The notes beneath the pieces were generated by a model. The model searched no databases, was not told the origin of the DNA, and saw nothing but the letters and a program-made list of their open reading frames with translations. This document shows positions 1-8,323 of a stretch of DNA of 64,000 nt, piece after piece. Made by a program: the position numbers and the translations under genes. The stretch is taken from contig JBGCGA010000040.1 in NCBI GenBank assembly GCA_045110285.1, positions 1 through 64,000 of the forward strand, given 5' to 3'. How positions within the stretch are numbered: position 1 is the stretch's first letter; each line of letters begins with the position of its first letter. This DNA comes from Putridiphycobacter sp045110285 (GTDB taxonomy: Bacteria > Bacteroidota > Bacteroidia > Flavobacteriales_D > Crocinitomicaceae).

Positions 1-130
1 GATTGCACCTGATGTTTTTTTTGATTTGGGGTTGACATGGATTTGGGGTTTTTATGGGGTATTAACTTTTTTGAACTCTGTCAATATTCAAATGAATCAC
101 ACAAATCTATAAAGTCCATTTGCCAAATGC

Positions 131-148
131 ATCACTACTATTAGTGAA
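131..148. promoter_or_regulatory. inverted repeat, copy 1 (possible operator)
   Basis: Arms ATCACT and AGTGAA are separated by 6 nt. A second copy with the same arm sequence and spacing lies 92 nt downstream. Both are preceded by the shared word ATTTGCCAAAT. They sit upstream of the small gene that opens the kinase/regulator operon, so an operator or regulator-binding pair is plausible. No binding protein can be named from the sequence. Confidence 0.35.
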
Positions 149-222
149 TTTTGACTGTTTTTTAGGCTAAAAACCTTATTTGAACGCCAATAAATTGCAA
201 TTTCTTGATATTTATTTGCCAA

Positions 223-240
223 ATCACTAAAACTAGTGAT
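223..240. promoter_or_regulatory. inverted repeat, copy 2 (possible operator)
   Basis: This is a perfect 6-bp dyad, ATCACT and AGTGAT, with a 6-nt spacer. It ends about 70 nt before the ATG of the first gene and is a better dyad than copy 1. The paired arrangement suggests cooperative binding of a dimeric regulator, possibly the LuxR-type regulator encoded two genes downstream. That link is inference. Confidence 0.35.
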
Positions 241-313
241 TGAAATTAATATTCAATTATTCACTTTTGACGCTAAATCAAATTTTAGCAAATCATAAAT
301 AAAAAGTAATAAT

Positions 314-664
314 ATGGCTTTAAAAAAGTACGAAATTGAAACAAGTTATGCGGCAAACGGACAAATTATAGTCAAAGTTGGAAATCCTGAAGGGGATTTA
401 ACTTATGATACACCCTTATATCAGCATGGGCACCCTATTGGAACAGAAGCTGAAAACGGAGGAGATCATATTAAAGTATATGTAAAATCGCTTAACCCAC
501 CCACAAATAACGGCGATTTAATATTTACAGGAATTGAAATGTTTAAAGATCCACAGTCTGAATTTTTTGAAGTGGTTTCAGTAGTACAAAAGGATCCTAT
601 TATTGTTGAAACCGAGAAAAAAAGAAAACGTAAAACAAATTCAATGGTGAGCTCGCTTGGTTGA
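314..664 (+). CDS. hypothetical protein, 116 aa
   Basis: I do not recognise this family. The protein has no signal peptide or membrane segment, looks beta-rich over residues 1-95, and ends in a strongly basic stretch (EKKRKRKTN) followed by MVSSLG. The ATG has an A-rich leader (AAATAAAAAGTAATAAT), typical of Bacteroidota. It is the first gene of a probable operon with the sensor kinase and response regulator; its stop codon lies about 70 nt before the most likely kinase start. A cytoplasmic accessory or nucleic-acid-binding role is possible but unsupported. That it is a real gene is fairly safe: codon use is normal and the gene order is tight. Confidence 0.6.
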   Translation: MALKKYEIETSYAANGQIIVKVGNPEGDLTYDTPLYQHGHPIGTEAENGGDHIKVYVKSLNPPTNNGDLIFTGIEMFKDPQSEFFEVVSVVQKDPIIVETEKKRKRKTNSMVSSLG

Positions 665-732
665 TAGATTACTTGACAATGGTGCTTGAAAAGAATCAAT
701 ATTTTAGTAGTTTTAAGTCATTCATAATATGT

Positions 733-2592
733 ATGCTCAATCCCCTTAGAACCACTTTAATATTTTTTCTTTTTTTTTCATCCTATTTGTCTGCAAACGA
801 AGAAATAAATGCACTCAAAAAACAACTCAAAAACACGAAAGATGAGTTAGCTAGAATGACCATTATTAACGACCTTGCAACTGCCTACTACGAAGTTAAT
901 ATCGATTCAATAGAAAAGTATGCTAGAATATCTCTCAACTATGGCTTAAATCATAAAAGCCCCCTGATCTATTCTAATGGCCTGCATCAACTTGGCGTAG
1001 CGGCTGAAAAAAAAGGTGATATTGAGGTGGCCATTAATTATTTTATTAAAGGATTAAACATAAGAGATTCTTTAAAAATCAATAGTAAAATCGCCTCTTC
1101 AAACTTGAGTTTAGGAAATATTCATATTGGCCTTGGGTCAGATTATGAAAGTCAAAATTTAGATGATGTGGCACAACAAAAATTCTTGAAAGCGAAAGAA
1201 TTTTACCAGAGGGCCCTTCAGTACGCCCTATTATCCCACGATTCTCTGACAGTTCATCATAGCTATACCAACTTAGCATTTGCCCATGATCGGCTTTACG
1301 AATACAAACAGGCTATTAAAAATTACGAATTAAGTATTCCATGGATACCTCATGCAAAGGCCGAAGAAAAGCAATCATTGGTAAGACTTCAAATTCTTTC
1401 TGCCAAATCAGATTCTGGTATTTTAAACAAGGCAGACTTGGAACTAGAATATGACCTTTTAACGAAGAATTTTGAAAAAAGGAATGAAATTGAAAACCTG
1501 ATTTATTGCAATGGAAATTTTGCCGCCATGGTTTGGGATATTGACTTGGATTTAGCCGAAAAATATTTACTCACCGGAGATTCACTAGCTGAAGAATATG
1601 GCGATTTAAAGTGCCTATCTAAATCAAAGCAAACACTTTTTGAGCTCAAGAAAGAACGTGGAAATTATAAAAAAGCATTGGAATATTACGAGCTTCATTC
1701 AAAGTACAGTAATCAGATCCGTAATTCAGACTCAAAGTCTAAATTCGACGAATTATTGATTAAATACGAAACAGAAAAAACAGAAAAAGAACTCATAGAG
1801 GAAACATCTAACAAAAATAAATGGCGGTTAGCGCTTTTTTTTTCATTATTGATTTTAGCCGGCTTGGTCATTTTTTTCATGCAACGCCAGCGGATTAATC
1901 GTTTGAAACGAAAAGAAGAAAAAGACCGTTATAACCAGGCGGTTAATGATTTAATCCAAAATCAAGAATTAGCTTCTGTTGAAGCCATGTTGCAAGGGCA
2001 GGATACCGAACGACAAAGAATTGCAGAAGACCTTCATGACCGTTTAGGTAGCACCTTGTCAGCCGCAAAAATGTACTTTGAAGTTGACAACTTAAAACAG
2101 TCTGGAGAAAAATCGAATAAAGCATTTGAACTGTTAGATAAAGCGATTGATGAAACACGTGATATTGCCCACAACTTAGTGTCGGGTATATTATCTAAAT
2201 TTGGTTTAAAAGCGGCTTTAAATGATTTAAAAGAAACCATTGAAGGCACTGGAAAAGTAAAAATTGACATTGTGTTTAATCACCATTTCGATCGGCTTAG
2301 TTCAGAAATAGAAATTCAATTGTATCGTATTGTTCAAGAGGTTTTCAGTAACGCTTTGAAACATTCAAAAGCAAGTCTTTTGAGTGTTGAACTCAATCAA
2401 AATATGGATCAATTCACCTTATTAGTTTCTGACAATGGGCAAGGCTTTGAAAAAGATAAAGTAAGCTATGGAATGGGCATTAGAAATATTAATGCCCGTG
2501 TTTCCAAACTGAATGGAAAAGTTGAGATTGATACGAGCAAGGCAGGTACATTTTTTACCATAAACTTTAATATACTTAATAATGAAAGCTAA
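733..2592 (+). CDS. TPR-containing sensor histidine kinase (HisKA_3 / NarX-LytS type)
   Basis: Membrane sensor kinase that should phosphorylate the response regulator encoded next to it. From the ATG at 733 the protein is 619 aa. It has a signal peptide (about 1-20), a periplasmic region of TPR-like helical repeats (about 40-340), one membrane helix near 366-384, a coiled linker, a HisKA_3 dimerisation box with EDLHDRLG (His435 as phospho-acceptor), then a HATPase_c domain with DNGQGF and GMGIRNI glycine boxes. Earlier in-frame starts exist at 679 (ATG) and 661 (TTG, overlapping the previous stop); 733 gives the cleanest signal peptide. The last 11 nt overlap the regulator gene, which indicates translational coupling. 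The stimulus is unknown. Confidence 0.88.
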   Translation: MLNPLRTTLIFFLFFSSYLSANEEINALKKQLKNTKDELARMTIINDLATAYYEVNIDSIEKYARISLNYGLNHKSPLIYSNGLHQLGVAAEKKGDIEVAINYFIKGLNIRDSLKINSKIASSNLSLGNIHIGLGSDYESQNLDDVAQQKFLKAKEFYQRALQYALLSHDSLTVHHSYTNLAFAHDRLYEYKQAIKNYELSIPWIPHAKAEEKQSLVRLQILSAKSDSGILNKADLELEYDLLTKNFEKRNEIENLIYCNGNFAAMVWDIDLDLAEKYLLTGDSLAEEYGDLKCLSKSKQTLFELKKERGNYKKALEYYELHSKYSNQIRNSDSKSKFDELLIKYETEKTEKELIEETSNKNKWRLALFFSLLILAGLVIFFMQRQRINRLKRKEEKDRYNQAVNDLIQNQELASVEAMLQGQDTERQRIAEDLHDRLGSTLSAAKMYFEVDNLKQSGEKSNKAFELLDKAIDETRDIAHNLVSGILSKFGLKAALNDLKETIEGTGKVKIDIVFNHHFDRLSSEIEIQLYRIVQEVFSNALKHSKASLLSVELNQNMDQFTLLVSDNGQGFEKDKVSYGMGIRNINARVSKLNGKVEIDTSKAGTFFTINFNILNNES

Positions 2593-3238
2593 AGTAATTA
2601 TTGCAGATGATCATAAAATGATTTTAGAAGGTCTATGCTTTCTTTTGGAAGGCGAAGCTGGCATTGAAATTATTGACACCGCCCAAGATGGCGAAATTTT
2701 GCTTGAGCAAATTGAAGCCAATGATGAAATTGACATTATTATTTTAGATATTAATATGCCTAAGATTGATGGTATTGAAGCCACCAAAAGAATTAAAGCC
2801 ACCTATCCTGAAATTAAGATTCTTATTCTTTCCATGTATAAACAAATTGAGTTTATTAAACAACTGATCAGAGCAGGCGCAGATGGCTATATTCTTAAAA
2901 ATTCAGGAAGAGATGTATTATTGGAAGCCATTCAAAAACTGCTAAATGGGGAAAGGTTTTTTGGGCAGGGTGTGATGAATGTTATGGTACAATCTTTTAC
3001 GGAAGAAAGAAGAACTAAAGATATAAAAATTGTTGCCTTATCAGAACGTGAAAAAGAGGTAGTGCGTGTAATTGTGAAAGATATGACTTCCGACGAAATT
3101 GCGAGTCACTTGAATTTAAGTGTACATACCATCAACAGTCACCGAAAAAACATTCTCAGTAAACTAGGGGTCAAAAATATTGCTGGCATTTACACTTATG
3201 CTTTACAATCTGGCATAGTAAAGGGATTTGATATTTGA
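2582..3238 (+). CDS. LuxR/NarL-family response regulator
   Basis: DNA-binding partner of the upstream kinase. Residues 1-120 form a receiver domain with acidic pair Asp9/Asp10, phospho-acceptor Asp56 (in ILDINMP) and the conserved Lys in ILKNSG. Residues about 150-210 form a LuxR-type helix-turn-helix with LSEREKEV and the recognition region LSVHTINSHRKNILSKLGV. Length (218 aa) is standard. It overlaps the kinase gene by 11 nt and is the last gene of the operon. The target genes are unknown; the paired dyads upstream of the first gene are candidates for autoregulation. Confidence 0.93.
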   Translation: MKAKVIIADDHKMILEGLCFLLEGEAGIEIIDTAQDGEILLEQIEANDEIDIIILDINMPKIDGIEATKRIKATYPEIKILILSMYKQIEFIKQLIRAGADGYILKNSGRDVLLEAIQKLLNGERFFGQGVMNVMVQSFTEERRTKDIKIVALSEREKEVVRVIVKDMTSDEIASHLNLSVHTINSHRKNILSKLGVKNIAGIYTYALQSGIVKGFDI

Positions 3239-3446
3239 ATCATTCAATGAGTATATTTAAATTGCCGATTTAAAGCTTAGAAATATTCATAAAAACAAGT
3301 TAATTCTACCCTCTGTTTTTTTCACGCAGACTGGTTCATCAACCAAAGCAAACATATACAATGCTTTCTTTATGCCTTTTAAGAGCCTTGCAAAGCCACA
3401 GAAGAATTGGGATTCTTGTAGTGCTTAAAATTGCCAATAAAAATGC

Positions 3447-4739
3447 TTATTTCCAACCTTCTGCTAGGCGTGCTTCCAGCATTTTAATTTCAAATTCAAT
3501 TAAATCTTGCTTTTCATCTAGAGCGTCTGCTTCGGCATCAATTTTCGCAAAATTAGCAGTGTAAGTATCAAGTCGTGCTTGTTCAGAACCAGACAATTCC
3601 GTATTTTTCTCTTTTTCCTCTAGTTCATCTAATTTCAGACTAATCTTTTCTTCTTCATTTCGCTTGTGTTTCAGTTTTAAGAAAGTTTTTTCTAATTCCT
3701 CCTTTTTAATTCTAATTTCCTCCTGTATGCCTTCTATTTTCTCTTCTGATGTTTTAATTCGTTTAGCCAATTCTTCGGGCTGAAAGGTGCTCGATTTAAA
3801 TGTGCTAAAAGCGTTTTTAGCTGCAGATGCTGAATTTTGCCATATGGTTCCTATATCAAATGAAGGCAAGGCTCTTAATTCATAATATTTCTGCGTTTCA
3901 GCGTCTACAACCCGTCGCGATAAAACAGTTTCGTCTTTTAGCGCATCCAAAAACTCATCTGATAATTTTTGATTAAGTCTTGCGCCTTCAAATCCTATAG
4001 AACCTCCTGTTGCTTCGTATTTAAACTCATTTTCAAACTCGTAGTAAATGTTTTTTAGTGCGACAGAGGCTCTTGAAAACTCCACTACTACCTTGCGTTG
4101 GTCGAGCCAGCTACTGATAAACTTTAACAAAGCCAATAAAGATGTAATGACTATTGTAATGATAGAACTTATATCTAACTGCACAGCTAACTCATCTTTT
4201 TGAGCTTGAACTTGGGCTTTCGCTTTATTTAAAGCCTCCTGTTTATGATTATCCGGCTGTTTAGCTTTTTCGGTTCCTGCAGCAGAAGAGGTGGACTCTG
4301 CCCATTCAATCGGTTTTTCAGCATTGCCCAAAGTATTTGAAGTATCATTTTGTGCTGCAATTTTGGTTGTATTGCCTGGCAATGCTAGAGTCCCTTTATT
4401 AGTAGCCGCAAAAATAAAAATTGGTACACCAATAAGCACTGTTAGTGTTAATGCATAGTAAACATTTAAAATTCTGTTTTCTTTTCTAATTTTTTTACCG
4501 TACCAAAAAATATTGTACAAATTATTTCGGAGAAAGGCATTGGTGATATATTGCTCGTGCGGTTGCAATTCGCCAAAATTCTCAATGCCAAATCTTTGGA
4601 AAAAAACTACTTTATCATTCTCATGGGTATTATCGTCTTTAAAAAAACCCAATAACCATTTGCTTCCTCTAACCACTCGGTGCCAAAACTTTTTTCGCCG
4701 CTTTTCGAAGCTGTACAGCTGTTCATTATTTTTCATCAT
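3447..4739 (-). CDS. two-TM coiled-coil membrane protein (possibly SLATT/DUF4231-like)
   Basis: 430 aa. Residues 1-90 are cytoplasmic and basic. A first TM lies near 95-113, a polar, alanine-rich loop near 114-185, and a second TM near 190-212, followed directly by the helical stretch WLDQRKVVVEFSRASVALKN. Residues about 320-425 form a long charged coiled coil. The second TM followed by a W-x-x-R and an aromatic-rich helix resembles SLATT/DUF4231 two-TM proteins, which are predicted membrane effectors in some conflict systems. The resemblance is by eye only, and the long inter-TM loop and C-terminal coiled coil are atypical. The gene starts 1 nt after the YdjC-like gene ends, so the two are almost certainly co-transcribed. 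Confidence 0.6.
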   Translation of the reverse strand: MMKNNEQLYSFEKRRKKFWHRVVRGSKWLLGFFKDDNTHENDKVVFFQRFGIENFGELQPHEQYITNAFLRNNLYNIFWYGKKIRKENRILNVYYALTLTVLIGVPIFIFAATNKGTLALPGNTTKIAAQNDTSNTLGNAEKPIEWAESTSSAAGTEKAKQPDNHKQEALNKAKAQVQAQKDELAVQLDISSIITIVITSLLALLKFISSWLDQRKVVVEFSRASVALKNIYYEFENEFKYEATGGSIGFEGARLNQKLSDEFLDALKDETVLSRRVVDAETQKYYELRALPSFDIGTIWQNSASAAKNAFSTFKSSTFQPEELAKRIKTSEEKIEGIQEEIRIKKEELEKTFLKLKHKRNEEEKISLKLDELEEKEKNTELSGSEQARLDTYTANFAKIDAEADALDEKQDLIEFEIKMLEARLAEGWK

Positions 4740-4740
4740 C

Positions 4741-5766
4741 TTAAATTTTTTCCCAAGCTTTTGTTGGAAGTTCAGTTAAATATTCTTCAGTAAAAAGACT
4801 CAAAGAAGCATATTCTACCGCTCTATTGTCCATATATCTAGGAGTTACTCCGGCATATTTACCTTCCAAATAGGCTTTTAATTCTCTTCTATTCCTATTT
4901 TGATCCATAAATTCTTTATCCGCTAAATGAAACATAAATTCAATTGATTTCGATTCATTTGTTGCCTCATAATACTTTTGCCACAGCTTCTCTGATTTTG
5001 ATTTGGCTTTTCTCTTTCTGGTACTTCTGCCAATTCGCGTACTACCCAAAGCTTGATAGTGAAACCCTTCCAATACATCTGCCATTTTTGGTGTATAATT
5101 GCCATCTGCTTCATATTTTCTGAACCATTGGTCAATACTTCTATAATACTGTTCTACTTTCTCTTCAACCTCTTTTTCAGTGAATTTTTCACCTTTAAAA
5201 GTTGATCGTGTTGCGCTAAGAAAACGTAAAACGCTTTTAGAGATTTTAGGCTTTACTGCCTTTGATCTAATTTTTATGTGTTTAAAATCAGGATGAGACA
5301 ATACCTCGTTTTGAGCTTGGCAAAATTCTTTAAAAAAAATAAGGGTATTAAAATGAGAACTGAGGTGTGTTACTTTTATGCCATTATCCATCAGTAATTT
5401 TAATTGAGCCACAATTTCACCCTTTAACGTTTCAATATTTTGCGTTAAATGTTTTTGATGGGTAATTTTAGAAAAGTTCATCTTAAAAAAAGGTTGGAAA
5501 TGACCATTGTGTGTGAAGAACTCATTTTCTCTCATAGCCGGACTTAAGGCATAGCCTGAATTTATTGTAAAGTGGCAACCAATTTCAACCTGTCCGGCTT
5601 CTTGAAAGGGTTTAATTTTACGGATCGACTTCTGCAAATCATGCCCATTAGCCAGCATGGCAACTGAATTTAAACTACCGTTTTTTAAAGCGTTAATAAT
5701 TCCATCATCAATTTCCTTATAGGCGCCATAGTCATCAGCAGTAAATATTATTCTTTTGTTCGACAT
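4741..5766 (-). CDS. YdjC/ChbG-like carbohydrate deacetylase family protein
   Basis: YdjC-family proteins (ChbG, HpnK) are metal-dependent deacetylases acting on N-acetylated sugars. The family pattern is clear: TADDYG at residues 9-14 (metal Asp12), the GxLNSVAML segment at 30-38, EIGCHF with His65, and THLSSHFN with His133 and His137. The protein has 341 aa, longer than ChbG (about 250), with a C-terminal extension after about residue 230 containing many charged residues. There is no signal peptide, so it acts in the cytoplasm. It lies between the outer-membrane-type gene (30 nt upstream) and the two-TM gene (1 nt downstream), so its substrate may be an envelope glycan. That substrate is inference. 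Confidence 0.8.
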   Translation of the reverse strand: MSNKRIIFTADDYGAYKEIDDGIINALKNGSLNSVAMLANGHDLQKSIRKIKPFQEAGQVEIGCHFTINSGYALSPAMRENEFFTHNGHFQPFFKMNFSKITHQKHLTQNIETLKGEIVAQLKLLMDNGIKVTHLSSHFNTLIFFKEFCQAQNEVLSHPDFKHIKIRSKAVKPKISKSVLRFLSATRSTFKGEKFTEKEVEEKVEQYYRSIDQWFRKYEADGNYTPKMADVLEGFHYQALGSTRIGRSTRKRKAKSKSEKLWQKYYEATNESKSIEFMFHLADKEFMDQNRNRRELKAYLEGKYAGVTPRYMDNRAVEYASLSLFTEEYLTELPTKAWEKI

Positions 5767-5796
5767 TTCTAATTTTTTTGATGAATTGGGTTAGTA

Positions 5797-7380
5797 TTAC
5801 AACACAAATGAAAGGCCTAAACTTCCATAATGGTGCCATCTTGTATTGGGGTTGATAATGGTTAGTTCGCGAGTTTTATCGTTGTATGTATTGATTGTTC
5901 CACTGCTTCTATATTCAGGCGATTTTAAACTGTAGCGATAAAAAATATTAAATCTCGAAAATTGCCAACCAAATGAAAGATTCGAAAACATTACCACTTT
6001 TCTAGTTCTGTTTTCTCCTTTTTTAAAGTAATATTTACTTTGTTGCGCAAATGCCCTCTCGTTCTCTTCGCCACTAATAAATAGCCCAAAACCGTCCAGC
6101 ATGGCGTTGTGCAATACACCCCTTACAATAAAATTATAGTCGGCATAAAAAACTGCTTTTTTTACGGTTTGTGTATATTTGGTTTGGTATGATTTGGCTA
6201 CAATATTCATTTGGTTTTTCTCTCTAAAATTATGAGTGGAAAGGTTAAAACCAATTTCGCCATGGGTATTAAAATGGCCAGCTGCTACTCCACCAATTAC
6301 CATTGGCACCACTCTCATTTTATGGCTCGCGGCTGGCTCCGATTGGTCCCCTAAAATTAACCTTTCGTATCTAAAATCTACTTGTGCAGCCAATCTCCCT
6401 GGATATCCGATTTGAGCATCCCAACCCACAGGAGCAGGACTCACGGACAAATCTCGGTGCAAATAATATTGAAAATTATAACCAAACCGGCTACCAATTA
6501 TGCCGAGTCGAATGTTTAAAGTTCGCCTATGTTTGTGAAATTTTCCTGTGGCATGGTTTTCTAAGCCAATATACTGAAAGCACCCATGTGGTCTATCAAA
6601 AACATTGGTAGAAGTATCGGCAATAAAAATGGCGGTGTCTTTAAAATAAGGGGTGTAAACATCTGCCCCGTATGTCAGTACCTGATAACTCTGTGATGGT
6701 GCAAATAAATCTACCTTTAGCATATCCGTAATCATTGAAACCCTTAATGCGCCTGTATAATCCATGTCGTTGTTATCTTGAAGGACTCCAAATGTTAACA
6801 AATCATTGGCATGTTCAATTTGCATCCCTTTAAACCACTTTTTTTCAACAGTTTGATAATTATATAGTGGTGTAGTATTTTCTGCCATGGTTTGCATTTG
6901 AACTGATATGGCATGAATTAATTTTTTTTGAATGAACTGCTGATGTGGCGAATCGGCAAATGAAAAACCTTGATTAATGGTTAACAAAGCAGAGAGGTAT
7001 CTTAATTTTGTAAAAGATTCAAGAATTTTATAGGACTCTGGCGTCAGCTGACTTTGATGATAGTTTTCGGTCTCTAATTCATAAATTAACTCATGTACAT
7101 CTTTTAAAAATTTATACTTCTCTAAAATTGAGTCGTTTTTATAAATATACGCTTCTTGCTTTTCACTCAGACTATCAGATTCCATAGCCTTCAGTTTTTC
7201 AAACTTTCTAATCTTGTTGTATATTAAGACAAATGAATCGTCTGCTTGAAATGCTTTTGATTGTTGGAGAACATAATCTAATTTTTTAAGCAAATCTATA
7301 CTGGCTTTTGGCCCTGTTTGACCACATAAAAAATTAAAATTGAAAATACTCAGGACAATTAAAACAAATAAACTTTTCAT
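5797..7380 (-). CDS. probable outer-membrane beta-barrel protein, unknown family
   Basis: About 527 aa from the ATG at 7380, which begins an N-terminal signal peptide (MKSLFVLIVLSIFNFNF, cleavage near CGQ). An ATG-like start 24 nt further upstream would put polar residues before it. Residues about 25-170 are helical and charged. From about 190 to the end the sequence alternates hydrophobic and polar residues with many aromatics and ends in LGLSFVL, the pattern of a beta-barrel closing strand. No motif identifies the family. It is the first gene of the minus-strand operon with the YdjC-like and two-TM genes. An envelope location is well supported, function is not. Confidence 0.65.
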   Translation of the reverse strand: MKSLFVLIVLSIFNFNFLCGQTGPKASIDLLKKLDYVLQQSKAFQADDSFVLIYNKIRKFEKLKAMESDSLSEKQEAYIYKNDSILEKYKFLKDVHELIYELETENYHQSQLTPESYKILESFTKLRYLSALLTINQGFSFADSPHQQFIQKKLIHAISVQMQTMAENTTPLYNYQTVEKKWFKGMQIEHANDLLTFGVLQDNNDMDYTGALRVSMITDMLKVDLFAPSQSYQVLTYGADVYTPYFKDTAIFIADTSTNVFDRPHGCFQYIGLENHATGKFHKHRRTLNIRLGIIGSRFGYNFQYYLHRDLSVSPAPVGWDAQIGYPGRLAAQVDFRYERLILGDQSEPAASHKMRVVPMVIGGVAAGHFNTHGEIGFNLSTHNFREKNQMNIVAKSYQTKYTQTVKKAVFYADYNFIVRGVLHNAMLDGFGLFISGEENERAFAQQSKYYFKKGENRTRKVVMFSNLSFGWQFSRFNIFYRYSLKSPEYRSSGTINTYNDKTRELTIINPNTRWHHYGSLGLSFVL

Positions 7381-7541
7381 ATTTTGGGTTTTTGTTTTTA
7401 ACAAGCTAAAAAAACTAGCTGTATTAAATCACAGTCTAAATATCACAATTCCTTTGAAATAACACAAGAGGAAATACCCCTTTATTGCAAAAGTGAAAAA
7501 CCCTAAAACGCTCACTACGTCGTAAATCACTATCATTGTAC

Positions 7542-8132
7542 ATGCAAATTTCTGAAAATTACAGATCGGCCACAGCAGGCGCGCTTTTAATTTATATTAT
7601 GATTGGCGTTTACTATACCTACAGCTATTCTGCTACCAATTGGACTTTTATTAGTAACGATAGTAAATTCAATCAACTAATGATTGAAGGTGGCATTTCA
7701 GTAATAACTATGCTTCTAATGGCTTTCTACTTTTACAAAAAACGGTGGACTTTTGTATTGGTCAGTTTTTTGCTCATGGATTCATTTAATATCTTTTTTT
7801 TAGTGACTGACTTTACCGAACCACAGTTTTTGCACAATACACCACACTTAATTTTTTTACTAAGTAACTTATCATTTTTATTTATTTCACCGCTTTTTAG
7901 CGTCAGCTTATTAATGGCTGAAGCGGGTAAACATACCTGGCTTAAAGTTTTTTCGATTGTTAGCCTTTCTTATACTGCGGTCATTTTTATTTCCATTCTG
8001 TTGATGTTTTCTTTTCCTATTTGGTTTAGATTGTATTTTTCAAGCTTTATTAACGTATTCTTAATGCTTCATTTCTTATTGCCTGATTATCGCGAAAAAA
8101 TTGATAACGAAGTGATTGATCAATCACTTTAA
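7542..8132 (+). CDS. multi-spanning membrane protein, unknown function
   Basis: 196 aa from the ATG at 7542 (a TTG lies two codons earlier). About six hydrophobic helices can be traced: near residues 12-30, 46-62, 68-86, 101-123, 135-155 and 160-180. The protein ends in an acidic, soluble tail (REKIDNEVIDQSL). I do not recognise a family. It is transcribed divergently from the outer-membrane-type gene at 7380, with about 160 nt between them, and is followed 4 nt after its stop by a small ORF that could be coupled to it. Confidence 0.6.
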   Translation: MQISENYRSATAGALLIYIMIGVYYTYSYSATNWTFISNDSKFNQLMIEGGISVITMLLMAFYFYKKRWTFVLVSFLLMDSFNIFFLVTDFTEPQFLHNTPHLIFLLSNLSFLFISPLFSVSLLMAEAGKHTWLKVFSIVSLSYTAVIFISILLMFSFPIWFRLYFSSFINVFLMLHFLLPDYREKIDNEVIDQSL

Positions 8133-8136
8133 TTGG

Positions 8137-8271
8137 ATGATGATTTTGTTTAAGATATGCATAGTATTACCTATTTCACTGTATTACGCCAAGTATCCAG
8201 GTGGTCGGAAAAATTGGAAGCGATTGCTAGAAGTGATGCGGCAATATGAAATGGGTAAGAAAAGTGAATAA
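8137..8271 (+). CDS. possible small protein, 44 aa
   Basis: A short ORF starts with two consecutive ATG codons 4 nt after the preceding stop. It encodes a hydrophobic N-terminus (MMILFKICIVLPISLYYAKY) and a basic C-terminal half ending in MGKKSE, the profile of a small single-TM protein. The position suggests translational coupling to the membrane-protein gene before it. Nothing else supports it, and short ORFs arise by chance in AT-rich DNA, though the Arg/Gly codons (GGT, CGG) look more coding-like than random. Confidence 0.3.
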   Translation: MMILFKICIVLPISLYYAKYPGGRKNWKRLLEVMRQYEMGKKSE

Positions 8272-8323
8272 CCCTCAGTTAACTGAATACAAAAACCGCT
8301 AATTTTTTTTCAGAGACAATGTC

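Noticed and set aside
661..732. TTG start at 661 or ATG at 679 for the sensor kinase
   Set aside because: Possible, but the start at 733 yields a clean signal peptide. Kept as an alternative in the feature text.
3239..3446. Possible terminator at the palindrome TTGAATCATTCAA
   Set aside because: The arms are separated by only one base, so no hairpin can form; no T run follows.
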